The notes: generated from the letters alone by a model not told the origin. A stretch of DNA of 64,000 nt from Saccharothrix sp. S26 (GCF_021390395.1 NZ_JAJUWT010000007.1:286761-350760), one strand, 5' to 3'; shown: positions 16,372 through 26,086, counted from the stretch's first letter. Program-made: numbers and translations.

Positions 16372-16839
16372 GTGGACGCTCTTGATCGCCAGATCATCGC
16401 CGCCCTGCGGGAGAACGGCCGGGCCACCTACGCCGACCTGGGCCGCAAGGTGGGCCTCTCGGCCTCCGCCGTGCACGAGCGGGTCGGCAAGCTCGAAGCC
16501 ACCGGCGTCATCGTCGGCTATCACGCGGTCGTGGACCCCAGCGCGGTCGGCCTCGGCGTGACCGCGCTGGTCAGCATCCACCCCACCGACACCGCGGACG
16601 ACGACGAGCTGGCCGTCGCGCTGGCCGAGCTGGTCGAGGTCGAGTCGTGCTACCGGGTGGCGGGCGACGAGTCGTTCATCGTCAAGGTCCGGGTCGCCAC
16701 GGTGGACGACCTGGAGCGCTCGTTGGGCCGGTTGCGGCGCATCCAGGGCGTCGCGCGCACGCGCACCACGGTCGTGCTGTCCACCCGGTTCGAGGGCCGA
16801 CCCAACACCGCGGCGGCCGGGCCCGCGGGCGACGCGTAA
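16372..16839 (+). CDS. Lrp/AsnC family transcriptional regulator
   Basis: 155 residues: an N-terminal AsnC helix-turn-helix (LDRQIIAALRENGRATYADLGRKVGLSASAVHERVGKLEATGVIVGY) and a C-terminal RAM ligand-binding domain (residues about 65-145, with YRVAGDESFIVKV). Such proteins sense amino acids and form octameric discs on DNA. The ligand here is unknown. GTG 16372 lies 7 nt after TACCCT (16359-16364), so the message is probably leaderless. It is divergent from bldC. Confidence 0.92.
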   Translation: MDALDRQIIAALRENGRATYADLGRKVGLSASAVHERVGKLEATGVIVGYHAVVDPSAVGLGVTALVSIHPTDTADDDELAVALAELVEVESCYRVAGDESFIVKVRVATVDDLERSLGRLRRIQGVARTRTTVVLSTRFEGRPNTAAAGPAGDA

Positions 16840-16849
16840 CCTGGTTGAC

Positions 16850-17107
16850 GTGCACCTGGGTCGTGATGTGACGCTCTACATCTGCGCGCGCCTGGGCATG
16901 GTCGCCGCGGCCACCGCGGTGCTCGTGCTCGTGAACGTGCCGCTGCTGGTCGCCCTCGCCGTGGGCGTGGTGGTGGCGCTGCCGCTGTCGATGTTCGTGT
17001 TCAAGGGGCTGCGGACGCGGGTCGCGCAGGGCTTGGAGGAGAAGCAGTCCGCGCGCCGCGCCGAGCGCGAGAAGCTGCGCGCCCAGTTGCGCGGCGACGC
17101 CGCCTAG
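16850..17107 (+). CDS. DUF4229-type small membrane protein
   Basis: 85 residues, with two closely spaced hydrophobic segments (LGMVAAATAVLVLVNVPLLVALAVGVVVALPLSMFVF, split by Pro) and a long basic/acidic tail (EEKQSARRAEREKLRAQLRG) likely to be helical. This matches actinobacterial DUF4229 proteins, whose role is unknown to me. TAACCT (16837-16842) ends 7 nt before GTG 16850, so this is again a leaderless start. GTG 16868 is an alternative. Confidence 0.78.
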   Translation: MHLGRDVTLYICARLGMVAAATAVLVLVNVPLLVALAVGVVVALPLSMFVFKGLRTRVAQGLEEKQSARRAEREKLRAQLRGDAA

Positions 17108-17110
17108 CGG

Positions 17111-17422
17111 CTACACCACCAGCAGGATCGCCCCGCCGAGGTTGGCCAGCAGCACGACGGCCAGCACCGCGCCGATGTTCGTGCTCTCGCGCAGCCGCAG
17201 GGCCAGCGCCAGCGCCCCGACCGGCGGCATCACGGGCTTGCGCTCGCGGTGGGCGATCCGGATCGCGCCGAACGCCACGCCGAGCGGTTCCAGGCCCAGC
17301 TCGCGCGCTCCCTCGACGTCGGCGCGCCACTGCTCCCGGTAACGATCCCTTTGCCCGCGCGGCAGCAGCACGGCGGCCACCCGGACCGCGGCCAGGGCGA
17401 GTCGGGTCGTGAATCCGGTCAT
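17111..17422 (-). CDS. PadR-associated small membrane protein
   Basis: A 103-residue protein of unknown function. It has a polar N-terminal half with RYREQWRADVEGARELGLEPLGVAFGAIRIA, a motif I associate with small permease-like proteins encoded next to PadR regulators, and a hydrophobic C-terminal segment (TNIGAVLAVVLLANLGGAILLVV). ATG 17422 overlaps the padR stop as ATGA, so both are made from one message and PadR is its likely regulator. Confidence 0.75.
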   Translation of the reverse strand: MTGFTTRLALAAVRVAAVLLPRGQRDRYREQWRADVEGARELGLEPLGVAFGAIRIAHRERKPVMPPVGALALALRLRESTNIGAVLAVVLLANLGGAILLVV

Positions 17423-17727
17423 CGGGCGACCTCCGGTCGGGTGGCGGGCACGGGCTTGGCCTTCTTCGCGCACACCTTGACCGCCTCGCGGGCACCGTCG
17501 GGCGTGAGCACGTACATCCGGCGGCGCGGGCCGCGGCGTTCGCTGTCGTCGTCCCACGACGAGGTGACCCACCCGGCCCGTTCCAGGCGGTCGAGCAGCG
17601 GGTAGACGCTGCCGGACGGGCGCCCGGTCAGCTTGATGATCTCCAGGCCCCAGCGCGGCTGGTCGCTGCCGAGCAGCACCCCCAGCACGTCGACCGTGGC
17701 CCCTCCGATGCGTCCGAGCGGTTCCAC
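17419..17727 (-). CDS. PadR-family transcriptional regulator
   Basis: A 102-residue winged-helix repressor. The sequence LGVLLGSDQPRWGLEIIKLTGRPSGSVYPLLDRLERAGWVTSSWDDDSERRGPRRRMYVLTPDG is a textbook PadR domain with the GSVYPLLDRLE recognition helix and wing. The short C-terminus suggests the small subfamily. GTG 17727 lies 6 nt below the -10-like TAGCAT (17739-17734, minus strand), so it is probably leaderless. A near-palindrome overlaps that box (separate entry), suggesting autorepression. Confidence 0.92.
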   Translation of the reverse strand: MEPLGRIGGATVDVLGVLLGSDQPRWGLEIIKLTGRPSGSVYPLLDRLERAGWVTSSWDDDSERRGPRRRMYVLTPDGAREAVKVCAKKAKPVPATRPEVAR

Positions 17728-17736
17728 CCCTCAATG

Positions 17737-17748
17737 CTACCTATGTAG
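17737..17748. promoter_or_regulatory. Candidate PadR operator
   Basis: CTACCTATGTAG is a 12-bp near-palindrome (10 of 12 positions symmetric) overlapping the putative -10 box of padR. PadR operators commonly contain ATGT/ACAT dyads, so autorepression is the simplest reading. Confidence 0.55.
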
Positions 17749-17749
17749 A

Positions 17750-18769
17750 TCAAGGCGTGTCGAGCCCGGACCGGCCCTGGTCGGCGAAGGTGTCCGCCGC
17801 GTCGTCGGCCAGGCGCTGGACGACGTCGCGCAGCTCCAGCGCTTCCAACCAGTGCTCCGGGATGGCCCCGACGCCGTCACGCGCGCCGAGCAGGTTCCCG
17901 CACAGCGCGCCGGTCGAGTCGCTGTCACCGGAGTGGTTGACCGCGAGCAGCAGCCCGTCGGCCAGGTCGCGGGCGGCCAGCGCGGTCAGCACCGCGATCG
18001 CCAGCGCCTCCTCGCCGACCCATCCGCCGCCCAACGCCGTCCCGATCACCTCGGGCGTCGGCCGCACCCCGCCCACGCCCAGCTCCACGGCCAGGTCCAG
18101 CAGGGACAACTGCTCCTCGTGCCCGTCCCACCGGATCAGCTCGGCGCGGGCCACCTCGATCGCGGGCCGCAGCGCCACGCCCGCGAGCACCTGCCGCACC
18201 AGCACCGCCAGCACGCCCGCGGACAGGTACCCGCTGGGGTGGCCGTGGGTCAGCGCGGCGGTCGCGACGGCCAGCTCGAACACCTCCCGCACGTCGTCGG
18301 ACCACAACGCCACCGGGGCCGCGCGCATCACCGCGCCGCAGCCCTTGGAGTCGTTGATCGGCGCGTCCACCGTGCCGAGCACGCCCGAGCGCAACGCGGT
18401 CAGGCACGTGTTGCCGGGCGCGCGCTGGTCGTGCAGCTCGGGCACGTCCAGCAGCCACCCGTCCGGTCTGACCTCCGGCCCGCCCTGCGTGCGCAGCCAC
18501 CGCGCGTACGCCACCCGCACCTCGTGCACGGGGTCGCTGCCGCGCTTGCGGGCCAACAGCAGGCCCTCCAGCGTGAACAGCGTCATCTGGGTGTCGTCGG
18601 TGATCGCGCCGAGCCTGCCGTAGGCGGGCGCGTAGTCGGTGAGGCCCGCGGGCCCGAACCGGCCCCGGATGCGGTCGATCCGGTCGAACTCGATCGAACC
18701 GCCGAGCGCGTCGCCGACCGCGCCGGCCAGCAGGCAGCCGCGCAGCAGGTCGATCGGAAGTGAGTTCAC
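17750..18769 (-). CDS. ADP-ribosylglycohydrolase family protein
   Basis: A 339-residue DraG/ARH-type protein. The binuclear metal site motifs are present: [10 protein letters not shown] at 18-27, TDDTQM near 57-62, and [10 protein letters not shown] near residue 290. These enzymes hydrolyse ADP-ribose bonds on proteins, DNA or small molecules. The substrate is not evident and no ADP-ribosyltransferase partner is nearby. GTG 18769 is 7 nt below TAACTT on the minus strand, so the start is probably leaderless, and this -10 overlaps that of the divergent neighbour. Confidence 0.9.
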   Translation of the reverse strand: MNSLPIDLLRGCLLAGAVGDALGGSIEFDRIDRIRGRFGPAGLTDYAPAYGRLGAITDDTQMTLFTLEGLLLARKRGSDPVHEVRVAYARWLRTQGGPEVRPDGWLLDVPELHDQRAPGNTCLTALRSGVLGTVDAPINDSKGCGAVMRAAPVALWSDDVREVFELAVATAALTHGHPSGYLSAGVLAVLVRQVLAGVALRPAIEVARAELIRWDGHEEQLSLLDLAVELGVGGVRPTPEVIGTALGGGWVGEEALAIAVLTALAARDLADGLLLAVNHSGDSDSTGALCGNLLGARDGVGAIPEHWLEALELRDVVQRLADDAADTFADQGRSGLDTP

Positions 18770-18776
18770 GTCGCAG

Positions 18777-18786
18777 AAGTTATCGT
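18777..18786. promoter_or_regulatory. Overlapping divergent leaderless -10 boxes
   Basis: On the minus strand TAACTT (18782-18777) lies 7 nt before GTG 18769. On the plus strand TATCGT (18781-18786) lies 6 nt before GTG 18793. The boxes share two bases, and the two start codons are separated by only 23 bp, so RNA polymerase can probably occupy only one direction at a time. Confidence 0.65.
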
Positions 18787-18792
18787 GCCGGC

Positions 18793-19887
18793 GTGACCTC
18801 TTCGGTAGACCGATGCAGCTCCCGGACCAGGGAATGGGTGTGCGAGGCCGTCCACATCATCGAGGCGGACGCCAACCGCAGCGCGGACACGCACCTGCTG
18901 CACTTCCCCCTCCCACCGGAGTGGGGCATCGACCTGTACTTGAAGGACGAGTCGACCCACCCCACCGGCTCGCTCAAGCACCGGCTCGCGCGATCGCTGT
19001 TCCTGTACGCGATCTGCAACGGCTGGGTCGTCGGCGGCACGCCCGTGATCGAGGCGTCGTCCGGCTCGACGGCCGTGTCGGAGGCGTACTTCGCGCGGTT
19101 GCTCGGGTTGCCGTTCATCGCGGTGATGCCCCGCTCCACCAGCAAGGAGAAGGTGGCGCTGATCGAGCGCCAGGGCGGGCAGTGCCACTTCGTGGACGAG
19201 CCGGGCGCGATCTACGACGAGTCCCGGCGGCTCGCGGCGGAGCTGGGCGGGCACTTCATGGACCAGTTCACCCACGCCGAGCGGGCCACCGACTGGCGCG
19301 GCAACAACAACATCGCCGAGTCGGTGTTCCAGCAGATGGCGATGGAGTCCGCGCCCGAGCCCGAGTGGGTCGTGGTGGGCGCGGGCACCGGCGGCACGAG
19401 CGCCACCATCGGCCGCTACATCCACTACCGCAAGCTGCGCACCCGGCTGGCCGTGGTGGACCCGGAGCACTCGGTGTTCTTCGACGCGTGGCGCGACCGC
19501 GACCCGACGCTGACCGGGACGCGGGGCTCGGGCATCGAGGGCATCGGCAGGCCGCGGGTGGAGCCCTCGTTCATCCCCGACGTGATCGACCGGATGTACA
19601 AGGTGCCGGACGCGGCGTCGCTGGCGACCATCCGGCACGTCGAGCAGGTGCTGGGCCGGCGGGTCGGCGGGTCGACGGGCACGAACCTGTGGGGCGCGTT
19701 CCAGCTGATCGCGGAGATGCGCGCGTCCCGGTTGCGCGGCAGCGTGGTGACGTTGCTGTGCGACGGCGGCGAGCGTTACGCGCACACCTACTACGACGAC
19801 GAGTGGGTGGCCGCCCAGGGCATGGACCTCCAGCCGCACCTGGCCACGCTGGAGAGGTTCCGCTCGACCGGTGTGTGGGGCCGCTGA
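18793..19887 (+). CDS. PLP-dependent cysteine synthase / cysteine desulfhydrase family protein (Cds1-like)
   Basis: A 364-residue fold-type II PLP enzyme. The Schiff-base lysine is K62 in [19 protein letters not shown], the phosphate loop is [14 protein letters not shown], and substrate-binding SSGSTA is visible. The [23 protein letters not shown] signature resembles mycobacterial Cds1 (Rv3684), reported to degrade L-cysteine to H2S, pyruvate and ammonia. A cysteine synthase role cannot be excluded. Start GTG 18793 is leaderless (TATCGT). It is divergent from the ADP-ribosylglycohydrolase and shares its promoter DNA. Confidence 0.82.
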   Translation: MTSSVDRCSSRTREWVCEAVHIIEADANRSADTHLLHFPLPPEWGIDLYLKDESTHPTGSLKHRLARSLFLYAICNGWVVGGTPVIEASSGSTAVSEAYFARLLGLPFIAVMPRSTSKEKVALIERQGGQCHFVDEPGAIYDESRRLAAELGGHFMDQFTHAERATDWRGNNNIAESVFQQMAMESAPEPEWVVVGAGTGGTSATIGRYIHYRKLRTRLAVVDPEHSVFFDAWRDRDPTLTGTRGSGIEGIGRPRVEPSFIPDVIDRMYKVPDAASLATIRHVEQVLGRRVGGSTGTNLWGAFQLIAEMRASRLRGSVVTLLCDGGERYAHTYYDDEWVAAQGMDLQPHLATLERFRSTGVWGR

Positions 19888-19961
19888 TTCTTGCTTTCAT
19901 GGGAACGCGCGGCGCGTGCCGTGCGTCGCAGCGGGGATCGGCACGTGGGAAGGGGTCTGCG

Positions 19962-20357
19962 GTGAGCGCGTGGCGGACGGCGGAGGTGCTGACGGCGGAG
20001 GACGTGCTGGCCAGGTCGGTCGCCGACGCCGACAAGGCCGTGCGCGAGGCGGCGAAGCTGCGGTACCCGCGGCGCGAGCCCTCCGCCGACGACGTGCGGC
20101 GGGTGATGCAGTACGCGAAGTCGAACGCGGCGTCGCCGGAGTTGCGAGCGTTGCAGCGCCGGATCGCGGGCGGCTACCTGAGCTGGCGCCAGGTGCTCAT
20201 GGGTGAGGCCGCCGACGACCGGGGCGTGAAGGCGGCGCTGGAGGCGGACCGCGAGGCCCTGTCCGCCCTGTGCCGCGGTGAGGAACCCCGCGTGGCACCG
20301 CCCAAGCCCGAACCGCGTGACGACGAGCCGATCTCGTTCACCGAGGACGCCTGGTAG
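19962..20357 (+). CDS. Conserved hypothetical protein
   Basis: I do not recognise this 131-residue protein. It is soluble and charged, mainly helical: an N-terminal LTAEDVLARSVADADKAVREAAKLRYPRREPS region, a central DVRRVMQYAKSNAASPELRALQRRIAGGYLSWRQVL helix pair, and an acidic, Pro-rich tail ending PISFTEDAW. GTG 19962 follows GGGAAGGGG (19947-19955) by 6 nt. No signal peptide or membrane segment. Context (between Cds1-like enzyme and MarR) gives no functional hint. Confidence 0.75.
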   Translation: MSAWRTAEVLTAEDVLARSVADADKAVREAAKLRYPRREPSADDVRRVMQYAKSNAASPELRALQRRIAGGYLSWRQVLMGEAADDRGVKAALEADREALSALCRGEEPRVAPPKPEPRDDEPISFTEDAW

Positions 20358-20364
20358 CCGGACG

Positions 20365-20820
20365 TCAGGCGTCCTCGTCCCGCCCCGGGAACACGACCGC
20401 GTGCAGCGCCTCCCGCAGCTCCCGCGCGGCCTCGGGGGTGAGCGGCGTGAGGAACGCGCGTTCGGCCTCGTCGCTCGCCGCCACGGCCAGGCGGAGCGTC
20501 TCGCGGCCCGCCTCGGTCAGCTCGACCACGTTGCGGCGGCGGTCCTCGGCGTCCGGGTGACGTGACACCAGGCCCTTGCCCTCCAGCGCGTCCAGCAGCG
20601 CGACCATCGTCGTGCGGTCGATGCCGAGCCGCTGCGCCGCCTGCTGCTGGGACATCGGCGCCCGACCGGCGAGCGCCAACATCACGCCCAGCTCACGGCC
20701 CTCGACGCCGTGGGGCGCCAACGCCTCGTTGAGCAGCTCCGCCATCCGCAGGTGCGCGTGCTTGAGCAGGTAGACCAGGTTCCCGCTCAGTTCCGGGCCG
20801 GGCCCGTCCGTCCTTGCCAC
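20365..20820 (-). CDS. MarR-family transcriptional regulator
   Basis: A 151-residue MarR protein with the winged helix at about 45-110 (LGVMLALAGRAPMSQQQAAQRLGIDRTTMVALLDALEGKGLVSRHPDAEDRRRNVVELTEAG) flanked by dimerisation helices. GTG 20820 lies 6 nt below TAGGAT (20832-20827, minus strand), so it is probably leaderless. A long palindrome in the intergenic region is its likely operator and would also control the divergent NAD-dependent epimerase gene. Confidence 0.93.
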   Translation of the reverse strand: MARTDGPGPELSGNLVYLLKHAHLRMAELLNEALAPHGVEGRELGVMLALAGRAPMSQQQAAQRLGIDRTTMVALLDALEGKGLVSRHPDAEDRRRNVVELTEAGRETLRLAVAASDEAERAFLTPLTPEAARELREALHAVVFPGRDEDA

Positions 20821-20840
20821 GCGCCGATCCTATCGCTAGT

Positions 20841-20867
20841 CTGATTGTCAGTAGAACTGATAATCAG
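20841..20867. promoter_or_regulatory. MarR operator in divergent promoter
   Basis: CTGATTGTCAGT (20841-20852) and ACTGATAATCAG (20856-20867) are inverted copies with one mismatch, spaced by AGA. The site lies upstream of the MarR -10 box and 24 bp before the epimerase ATG. It fits a MarR dimer, or two overlapping dimers on each CTGATnnTCAG dyad. Confidence 0.75.
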
Positions 20868-20891
20868 TCGAACGGCAGGAAGGCTACGAGA

Positions 20892-21839
20892 ATGATCCTG
20901 GTCACCGGGGGCCTGGGCTTCATCGGCTCGCACACCGTGCGAGCGCTGCTCGACGCGGGCGAGGGCTGCGTGCTCGTGCAGCGCCGTGCCGCGGACGTGC
21001 CGGCCGAGTTCGCCGGCGAGCGCGTCGTCGTGGAACGGGCCGACATCACCGACCTCGCCTCGCTACTCGACGCGGGCAGCCGGCACGGGATCACCGGCAT
21101 CGTGCACCTGGCGGGCTCCATGCCGTGGCCGCCCGGCGCGGACGACCCGGTGGAGGCCACGCGCACCGCGCTCGGCGGCCTGCTGAACGTCCTGGAAGCC
21201 GCCCGGCGCTGGGGCGTGCCCCGCGTGGGCGTCGCGAGCACGATCGGCGTCTACTCGGGCGTCACCGGTGAGGGCGCGCTCAGCGAGGACCTGCCGCTGC
21301 CGATGACGTCACCGCACCTGATCCCCAGGTTCAAGAAGATCGGCGAGCTGCTCAACGAGCACTTGGCCGCGGAGACCGGGATCGAGGTCGTCGACTACCG
21401 CATCTCCGGCATCTGGGGACCGCGCGACCCGCACGGTGCGCTGTTCTTCGCCGCGCCCGAACTCGTCCGCGCCGCCGCGAAGGGCACCACGCCCGACCTC
21501 TCCACCCTGCCCGGTCCGGCGCACGCGGAAGACTCGCTCGACCTCTGCTACGTGAAGGACTGCGCCCGCGCCATCGCGCTCCTGCAGACCGCGCCGCGGC
21601 TGCGCCACCGCACCTACAACGTCGCCTCGGGCCGGGCGACGTCCAACGCCGAGATCATCGCCGCGATCAAGGTCGTCGTCCCGGACGCCCGGGTCGACCT
21701 GCCCACCGGCGGCGCGGACCGGCCGACGTGGCTCGACACCACCCGCCTCCGGCAGGACACGGGCTACGAACCCGCCTACGGCACCGCACGCGCGGTCGCC
21801 GACTACCTCGACTGGTTCCGCGCGGGCAACGAGCGGTGA
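20892..21839 (+). CDS. NAD-dependent epimerase/dehydratase family protein
   Basis: A 315-residue extended short-chain dehydrogenase. The Rossmann motif GGLGFIGSHTV is at residues 7-17, with VHLAGSMPWPP and the sugar-epimerase-like DYRISGIWGPRDPHG. The canonical YxxxK catalytic pair is not obvious: after VGVASTIGVYSGV the next lysines are in FKKIGE, so the active site may be atypical. ATG 20892 follows CAGGAAGG by 8 nt. Divergent from marR across its operator, so it is probably the regulated target. Substrate unknown. Confidence 0.85.
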   Translation: MILVTGGLGFIGSHTVRALLDAGEGCVLVQRRAADVPAEFAGERVVVERADITDLASLLDAGSRHGITGIVHLAGSMPWPPGADDPVEATRTALGGLLNVLEAARRWGVPRVGVASTIGVYSGVTGEGALSEDLPLPMTSPHLIPRFKKIGELLNEHLAAETGIEVVDYRISGIWGPRDPHGALFFAAPELVRAAAKGTTPDLSTLPGPAHAEDSLDLCYVKDCARAIALLQTAPRLRHRTYNVASGRATSNAEIIAAIKVVVPDARVDLPTGGADRPTWLDTTRLRQDTGYEPAYGTARAVADYLDWFRAGNER

Positions 21840-21846
21840 ACCCGGC

Positions 21847-22719
21847 TCAGCCCAGCACGAGCGCGACCGGCACGGCGATGCCCCACACCAGCATCGCCAG
21901 GCCGGTGTCGCGCAGCACGGGGATCAGGTCACGCCCCTTGCTGCCGTTGAGCACCCGGCGCGCGCCGATGATCGCCAACGGCAGGGCCAGGAAGCCGATC
22001 AGGGCCAGCGGCACCCGCAGGCCGATCACCGGCGTGATCACGAACGGGATCGACACCAGCGCCAGGTACAGCCGCCGCGAGTCGCGGTCGCCCAGCGTGG
22101 ACGCCAGGGTCCGCTTGCCCGCCCGCACGTCCGTCGGGATATCGCGCAGGCTGTTGGCGATCATCACGCCGGTCGAGAACGAGCCCATCGCGACCGCGCC
22201 GCCGATGCCGATGCCGGTGACCTCACCGGTCATCACGTACAACGTGCCCAGCACCGCCGCCGGGCCGAAGAACAGGAACACGGCCAGCTCGCCCAGCCCC
22301 GAGTACCCGTACGGCTTGCGGCCACCGGTGTAGAACCACGCCGCCGCGATGCACACCGCGCCGAACGCCACCATCCAGTACCGGCCGGTCAGCAGCACCA
22401 GCGCCAACCCCGCCAGCCCGGCCACGCCCAGCGCCGCGAACGCCGCCGTCCGCACCGCCTTCGGGTCGGCCGCGCCCGACCCGACCAGGCGGAACGGGCC
22501 GACCCGGTTCGCGTCGGTCCCCCGGATGCCGTCGGAGTAGTCGTTGGCGTAGTTCACGCCCACCTGCAACGCCACCGACACCACGAGCGCGAGCACCGCC
22601 CACCGGAGGTCGAACCCGTCGATGTGGTGCGCGGCGCCCGCGCCGACCAGCACCGGCGCGATCGAGTTCGGCAGCGTGCGGGGGCGGGTCCCCGATACCC
22701 ACTGGGCGACTGTGGCCAT
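21847..22719 (-). CDS. menA: 1,4-dihydroxy-2-naphthoate polyprenyltransferase
   Basis: MenA joins 1,4-dihydroxy-2-naphthoate to a polyprenyl diphosphate in the membrane. The 290-residue protein has the UbiA-type Asp-rich motif NYANDYSDGIRGTD near 65, a second Asp motif around SLRDIPTDVRAGKRT, and eight or nine hydrophobic segments. The start at 22719 is set by GGAGG, which lies 9 nt upstream. An in-frame ATG at 22728 directly abuts that GGAGG and is unlikely. It lies between the epimerase (convergent) and the menE/menB operon. Confidence 0.95.
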   Translation of the reverse strand: MATVAQWVSGTRPRTLPNSIAPVLVGAGAAHHIDGFDLRWAVLALVVSVALQVGVNYANDYSDGIRGTDANRVGPFRLVGSGAADPKAVRTAAFAALGVAGLAGLALVLLTGRYWMVAFGAVCIAAAWFYTGGRKPYGYSGLGELAVFLFFGPAAVLGTLYVMTGEVTGIGIGGAVAMGSFSTGVMIANSLRDIPTDVRAGKRTLASTLGDRDSRRLYLALVSIPFVITPVIGLRVPLALIGFLALPLAIIGARRVLNGSKGRDLIPVLRDTGLAMLVWGIAVPVALVLG

Positions 22720-22773
22720 GCCGGACATCCTCCGACATGGTGCGCGGGGACCCGCTCCCGGGTGGTCGCGAGA

Positions 22774-23970
22774 TCAGCAGGTCGTGGCGCCCGACACGCC
22801 CGACACGTAGGCCCGCGCGACGAACTTGCCCGCCGCGATCCGGTACCAGATGTTCGACGTGCCCTGCGAGCCCGTCACCGACTGGCCGGTGACCTGGCAC
22901 TCGACCCGCACCTGGGCGTAGTTCGCGGCCAGCCCGACCTGCGCGGCGGTCGACGACGCGGAGCTGCGCACGTTGAGCGGGTCGCCCGCGGTGCGGACGA
23001 AGCCGGCCGGGCCGGAACCGGTCCACTGGTAGGTCACGGTGACCCACGAGTTGTCGGTCAGCTGGAGGCCGTCCCAGAACGTGCCGTCGGCCAGGTCGAT
23101 GCCCGCCGGGTTGGCCACGGCGCGGCCGAACTGGTCCTTGCCGCCGTTGTAGCCGTCCTGGTAGGCGGCCTGCGCCTCGGGCTTGCCCTGGGGCAGGTCC
23201 TTCCACATCTCCCGGGTGGCCGACGGGTTCCAGTAGTCGTCCTTGGTGTTCCACGGGCCGACGTCCCAGACCGGCGCCCACTCGCACCGGCCGTTGGCGG
23301 CGCACACCCGCACGCTGTAGGTGCCGGTGGCCTTGGCCGACAGACCCCGCCGCGACGGCAGGGCGACGAAGTGGTCGCGGCTGACGATCACGTGCCCGTT
23401 CGCGGTCGTGCCGCCGACCAGGCCCTCGCGGGTCGCGTAGACCCGGTAGGACAGGCCCGCGGCCTGCGCGACCACGCCGGAGGACGCGGTCGTGGTGAAC
23501 GCCCGCAGGTCGAGCGCGCTCACCTCGGGCGAGACCTTCTCGGCCGTCAACGCCAACCGGACCTGCACGGTCGTGACCGCCGTCGGCAGCACGGCCGGCG
23601 CGTCGGGCCGCGCCTCGACCCACTCGGTCCACTGCTCGTCGCCCAGCGCGCCGCGCACGTCCACGGCGACCTCCGCGCCGGCGGGGACGCTGCTGCGCAC
23701 GGTCGCGGCGACGGCGTTGACCGGCACGTCGAGCGTGCGCGGTTCGAGCTGGAGGAACCCGGTGCGCACGGCCGCCCGCGCGCTGGCGGGCGTCGGCGCG
23801 GCGCGGTCGAGCCGCACCGTGCCGCCGCGCGTGGTGACGCCGCTGTCGTCGGCGTCCACGGTGGACAGATCGGCTCGCCACCCGACCTCGCCCGCGGCCG
23901 CGGCGGGCGCCGCGAGTCCCGCGGTCAGGACGGTGGCGAGGGCGAGCGGTATCAGGTAGCGCCTGGTCAT
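22774..23970 (-). CDS. Secreted protein with C-terminal SH3-like domain
   Basis: A 398-residue exported protein with a clear signal peptide (MTRRYLIPLALATVLTAGLAAPAAAAG). The middle contains a beta-rich region (VSRDHFVALPSRRG; TYSVRVCAANGRCEWAPVWDVGPWNTKDDYWNP). The end (DPLNVRSSASSTAAQVGLAANYAQVRVECQVTGQ...WYRIAAGKFVARAYV) is a bacterial SH3 domain, usually a cell-wall binding module. No catalytic signature seen. Upstream on the minus strand TTGACA (24071-24066) is a candidate -35 in an unusually AT-rich patch, with only a weak -10. It splits menA from menE. Confidence 0.85.
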   Translation of the reverse strand: MTRRYLIPLALATVLTAGLAAPAAAAGEVGWRADLSTVDADDSGVTTRGGTVRLDRAAPTPASARAAVRTGFLQLEPRTLDVPVNAVAATVRSSVPAGAEVAVDVRGALGDEQWTEWVEARPDAPAVLPTAVTTVQVRLALTAEKVSPEVSALDLRAFTTTASSGVVAQAAGLSYRVYATREGLVGGTTANGHVIVSRDHFVALPSRRGLSAKATGTYSVRVCAANGRCEWAPVWDVGPWNTKDDYWNPSATREMWKDLPQGKPEAQAAYQDGYNGGKDQFGRAVANPAGIDLADGTFWDGLQLTDNSWVTVTYQWTGSGPAGFVRTAGDPLNVRSSASSTAAQVGLAANYAQVRVECQVTGQSVTGSQGTSNIWYRIAAGKFVARAYVSGVSGATTC

Positions 23971-24099
23971 CGCAGCACTCCTCGTCCGGACGGCGCGGTG
24001 CGGTGGTGACCGCGGCAGGGCCGCGCGTCCCGGCGCAGCCGAGCCAATCGCCTGGCGTGGTTAGCTGTCAACCAACAATCTTGCTAATAAGACAGAAAC

Positions 24100-25160
24100 T
24101 CACCCAAACGAGCTAGCGACCGCCTTCCGATCCACCTTGCCCGGCCCGCGCAACGGCAGTTCCGACACGAACACGACCCGCTTCGGCATGGCGAACCGGC
24201 CCACCACGTCGCCGACCGCCGCGCACAGCTCGTCCGCGTCGGGCGGGTCACCCGGATCTTCGGGCACGACGGCCGCCGCCACCACTTGACCCCACTCCGG
24301 GTCGGCCAGCCCCACCACGCACGCCTCCCGCACCCCGGGCTGGGCCGCGAGCACGCGCTCGACCCGCGTGGGCGCGATGTTCTCGCCGCCGCTGATGATC
24401 ACGTCGTCGGCCCGGCCCAGCACCTCCAACGTGCCGTCTGCGCGGATCCGCCCGAGGTCACCGGTGCGGAACCACTCGCCGAACGGCTCGCCGCCCTGGT
24501 AGCCCAGCGCGAGCACGGGGCCGCCGAGCTCGATCCGGCCCTCGGCCAGGCGCACGCGCACGCCGTCGAGCGGCAGCCCGTCGTAGACGCAGCCGCCGGC
24601 CGTCTCGCTCATGCCGTAGGTGGTCACCACCCGCACCCCGAGCCGCCGTGACCGCTCCAGCAGGGAGGGCGGCGTGGCCGCGCCGCCGATCAGCACGGCG
24701 TCGAACTGCCGTACGGCGGCCAGCCCCGGCCCCTCGGTGGCGACCAGGCGGGCGAGCTGCGTGGGCACCAGCGCGGTGTAGTGCCTGCCCGGCTCGGCCA
24801 GCACGGGCCGGGCCGCGACGGCGAAGTCGGCGGCGCGGAAACCGGGGGCCAGGTCCATCACGCCCGGCTCGACGCCCGCCACGACCGACCGCACCAGCAC
24901 CTGGATGCCCGCGATGTGCGAGGTCGGCAGGGCGAGCAGCCACTTGCCCGGCCCGCCGAGGCGGGCGTGGGTCAGCTCGGCGGACGTGGTGAGCGCGTCC
25001 GCGCCCAGCAGCACCGTCTTCGGCTCGCCCGTGGACCCCGACGTGGAGACCGCGAGCACGGCCGAGGTCTCCCAGCCGCGCAACGGCGCGCGGTCGCCGT
25101 CCTGGGCCACCACCGGGCCGCCCCCGGTCAGGGCGGCGCGCATCTGCTCGAAGGTGATCA

Positions 25161-25161
<1 letters not shown>
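24100..25161 (-). CDS. menE: o-succinylbenzoate-CoA ligase
   Basis: MenE adenylates o-succinylbenzoate and forms its CoA thioester. The 353-residue protein is a compact ANL enzyme with the P-loop STSGSTGEPKTVLL, the TTYGMSETAGG acyl-adenylate motif, the GEWFRTGDLGRI hinge Asp and the C-terminal lysine in GPGKVDRKAV. ATG 25161 shares its A with the menB stop (TGATG), giving tight coupling to menB. The short length (about 350) is usual for actinobacterial MenE. Confidence 0.94.
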
Positions 25162-26072
<911 letters not shown>

Positions 26073-26086
26073 GGCAGGGACAATAT

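Noticed and set aside
22774..23970. Peptidoglycan hydrolase
   Set aside because: Only a signal peptide and an SH3-like end can be supported; no NlpC/P60, amidase or lysozyme motif was found.
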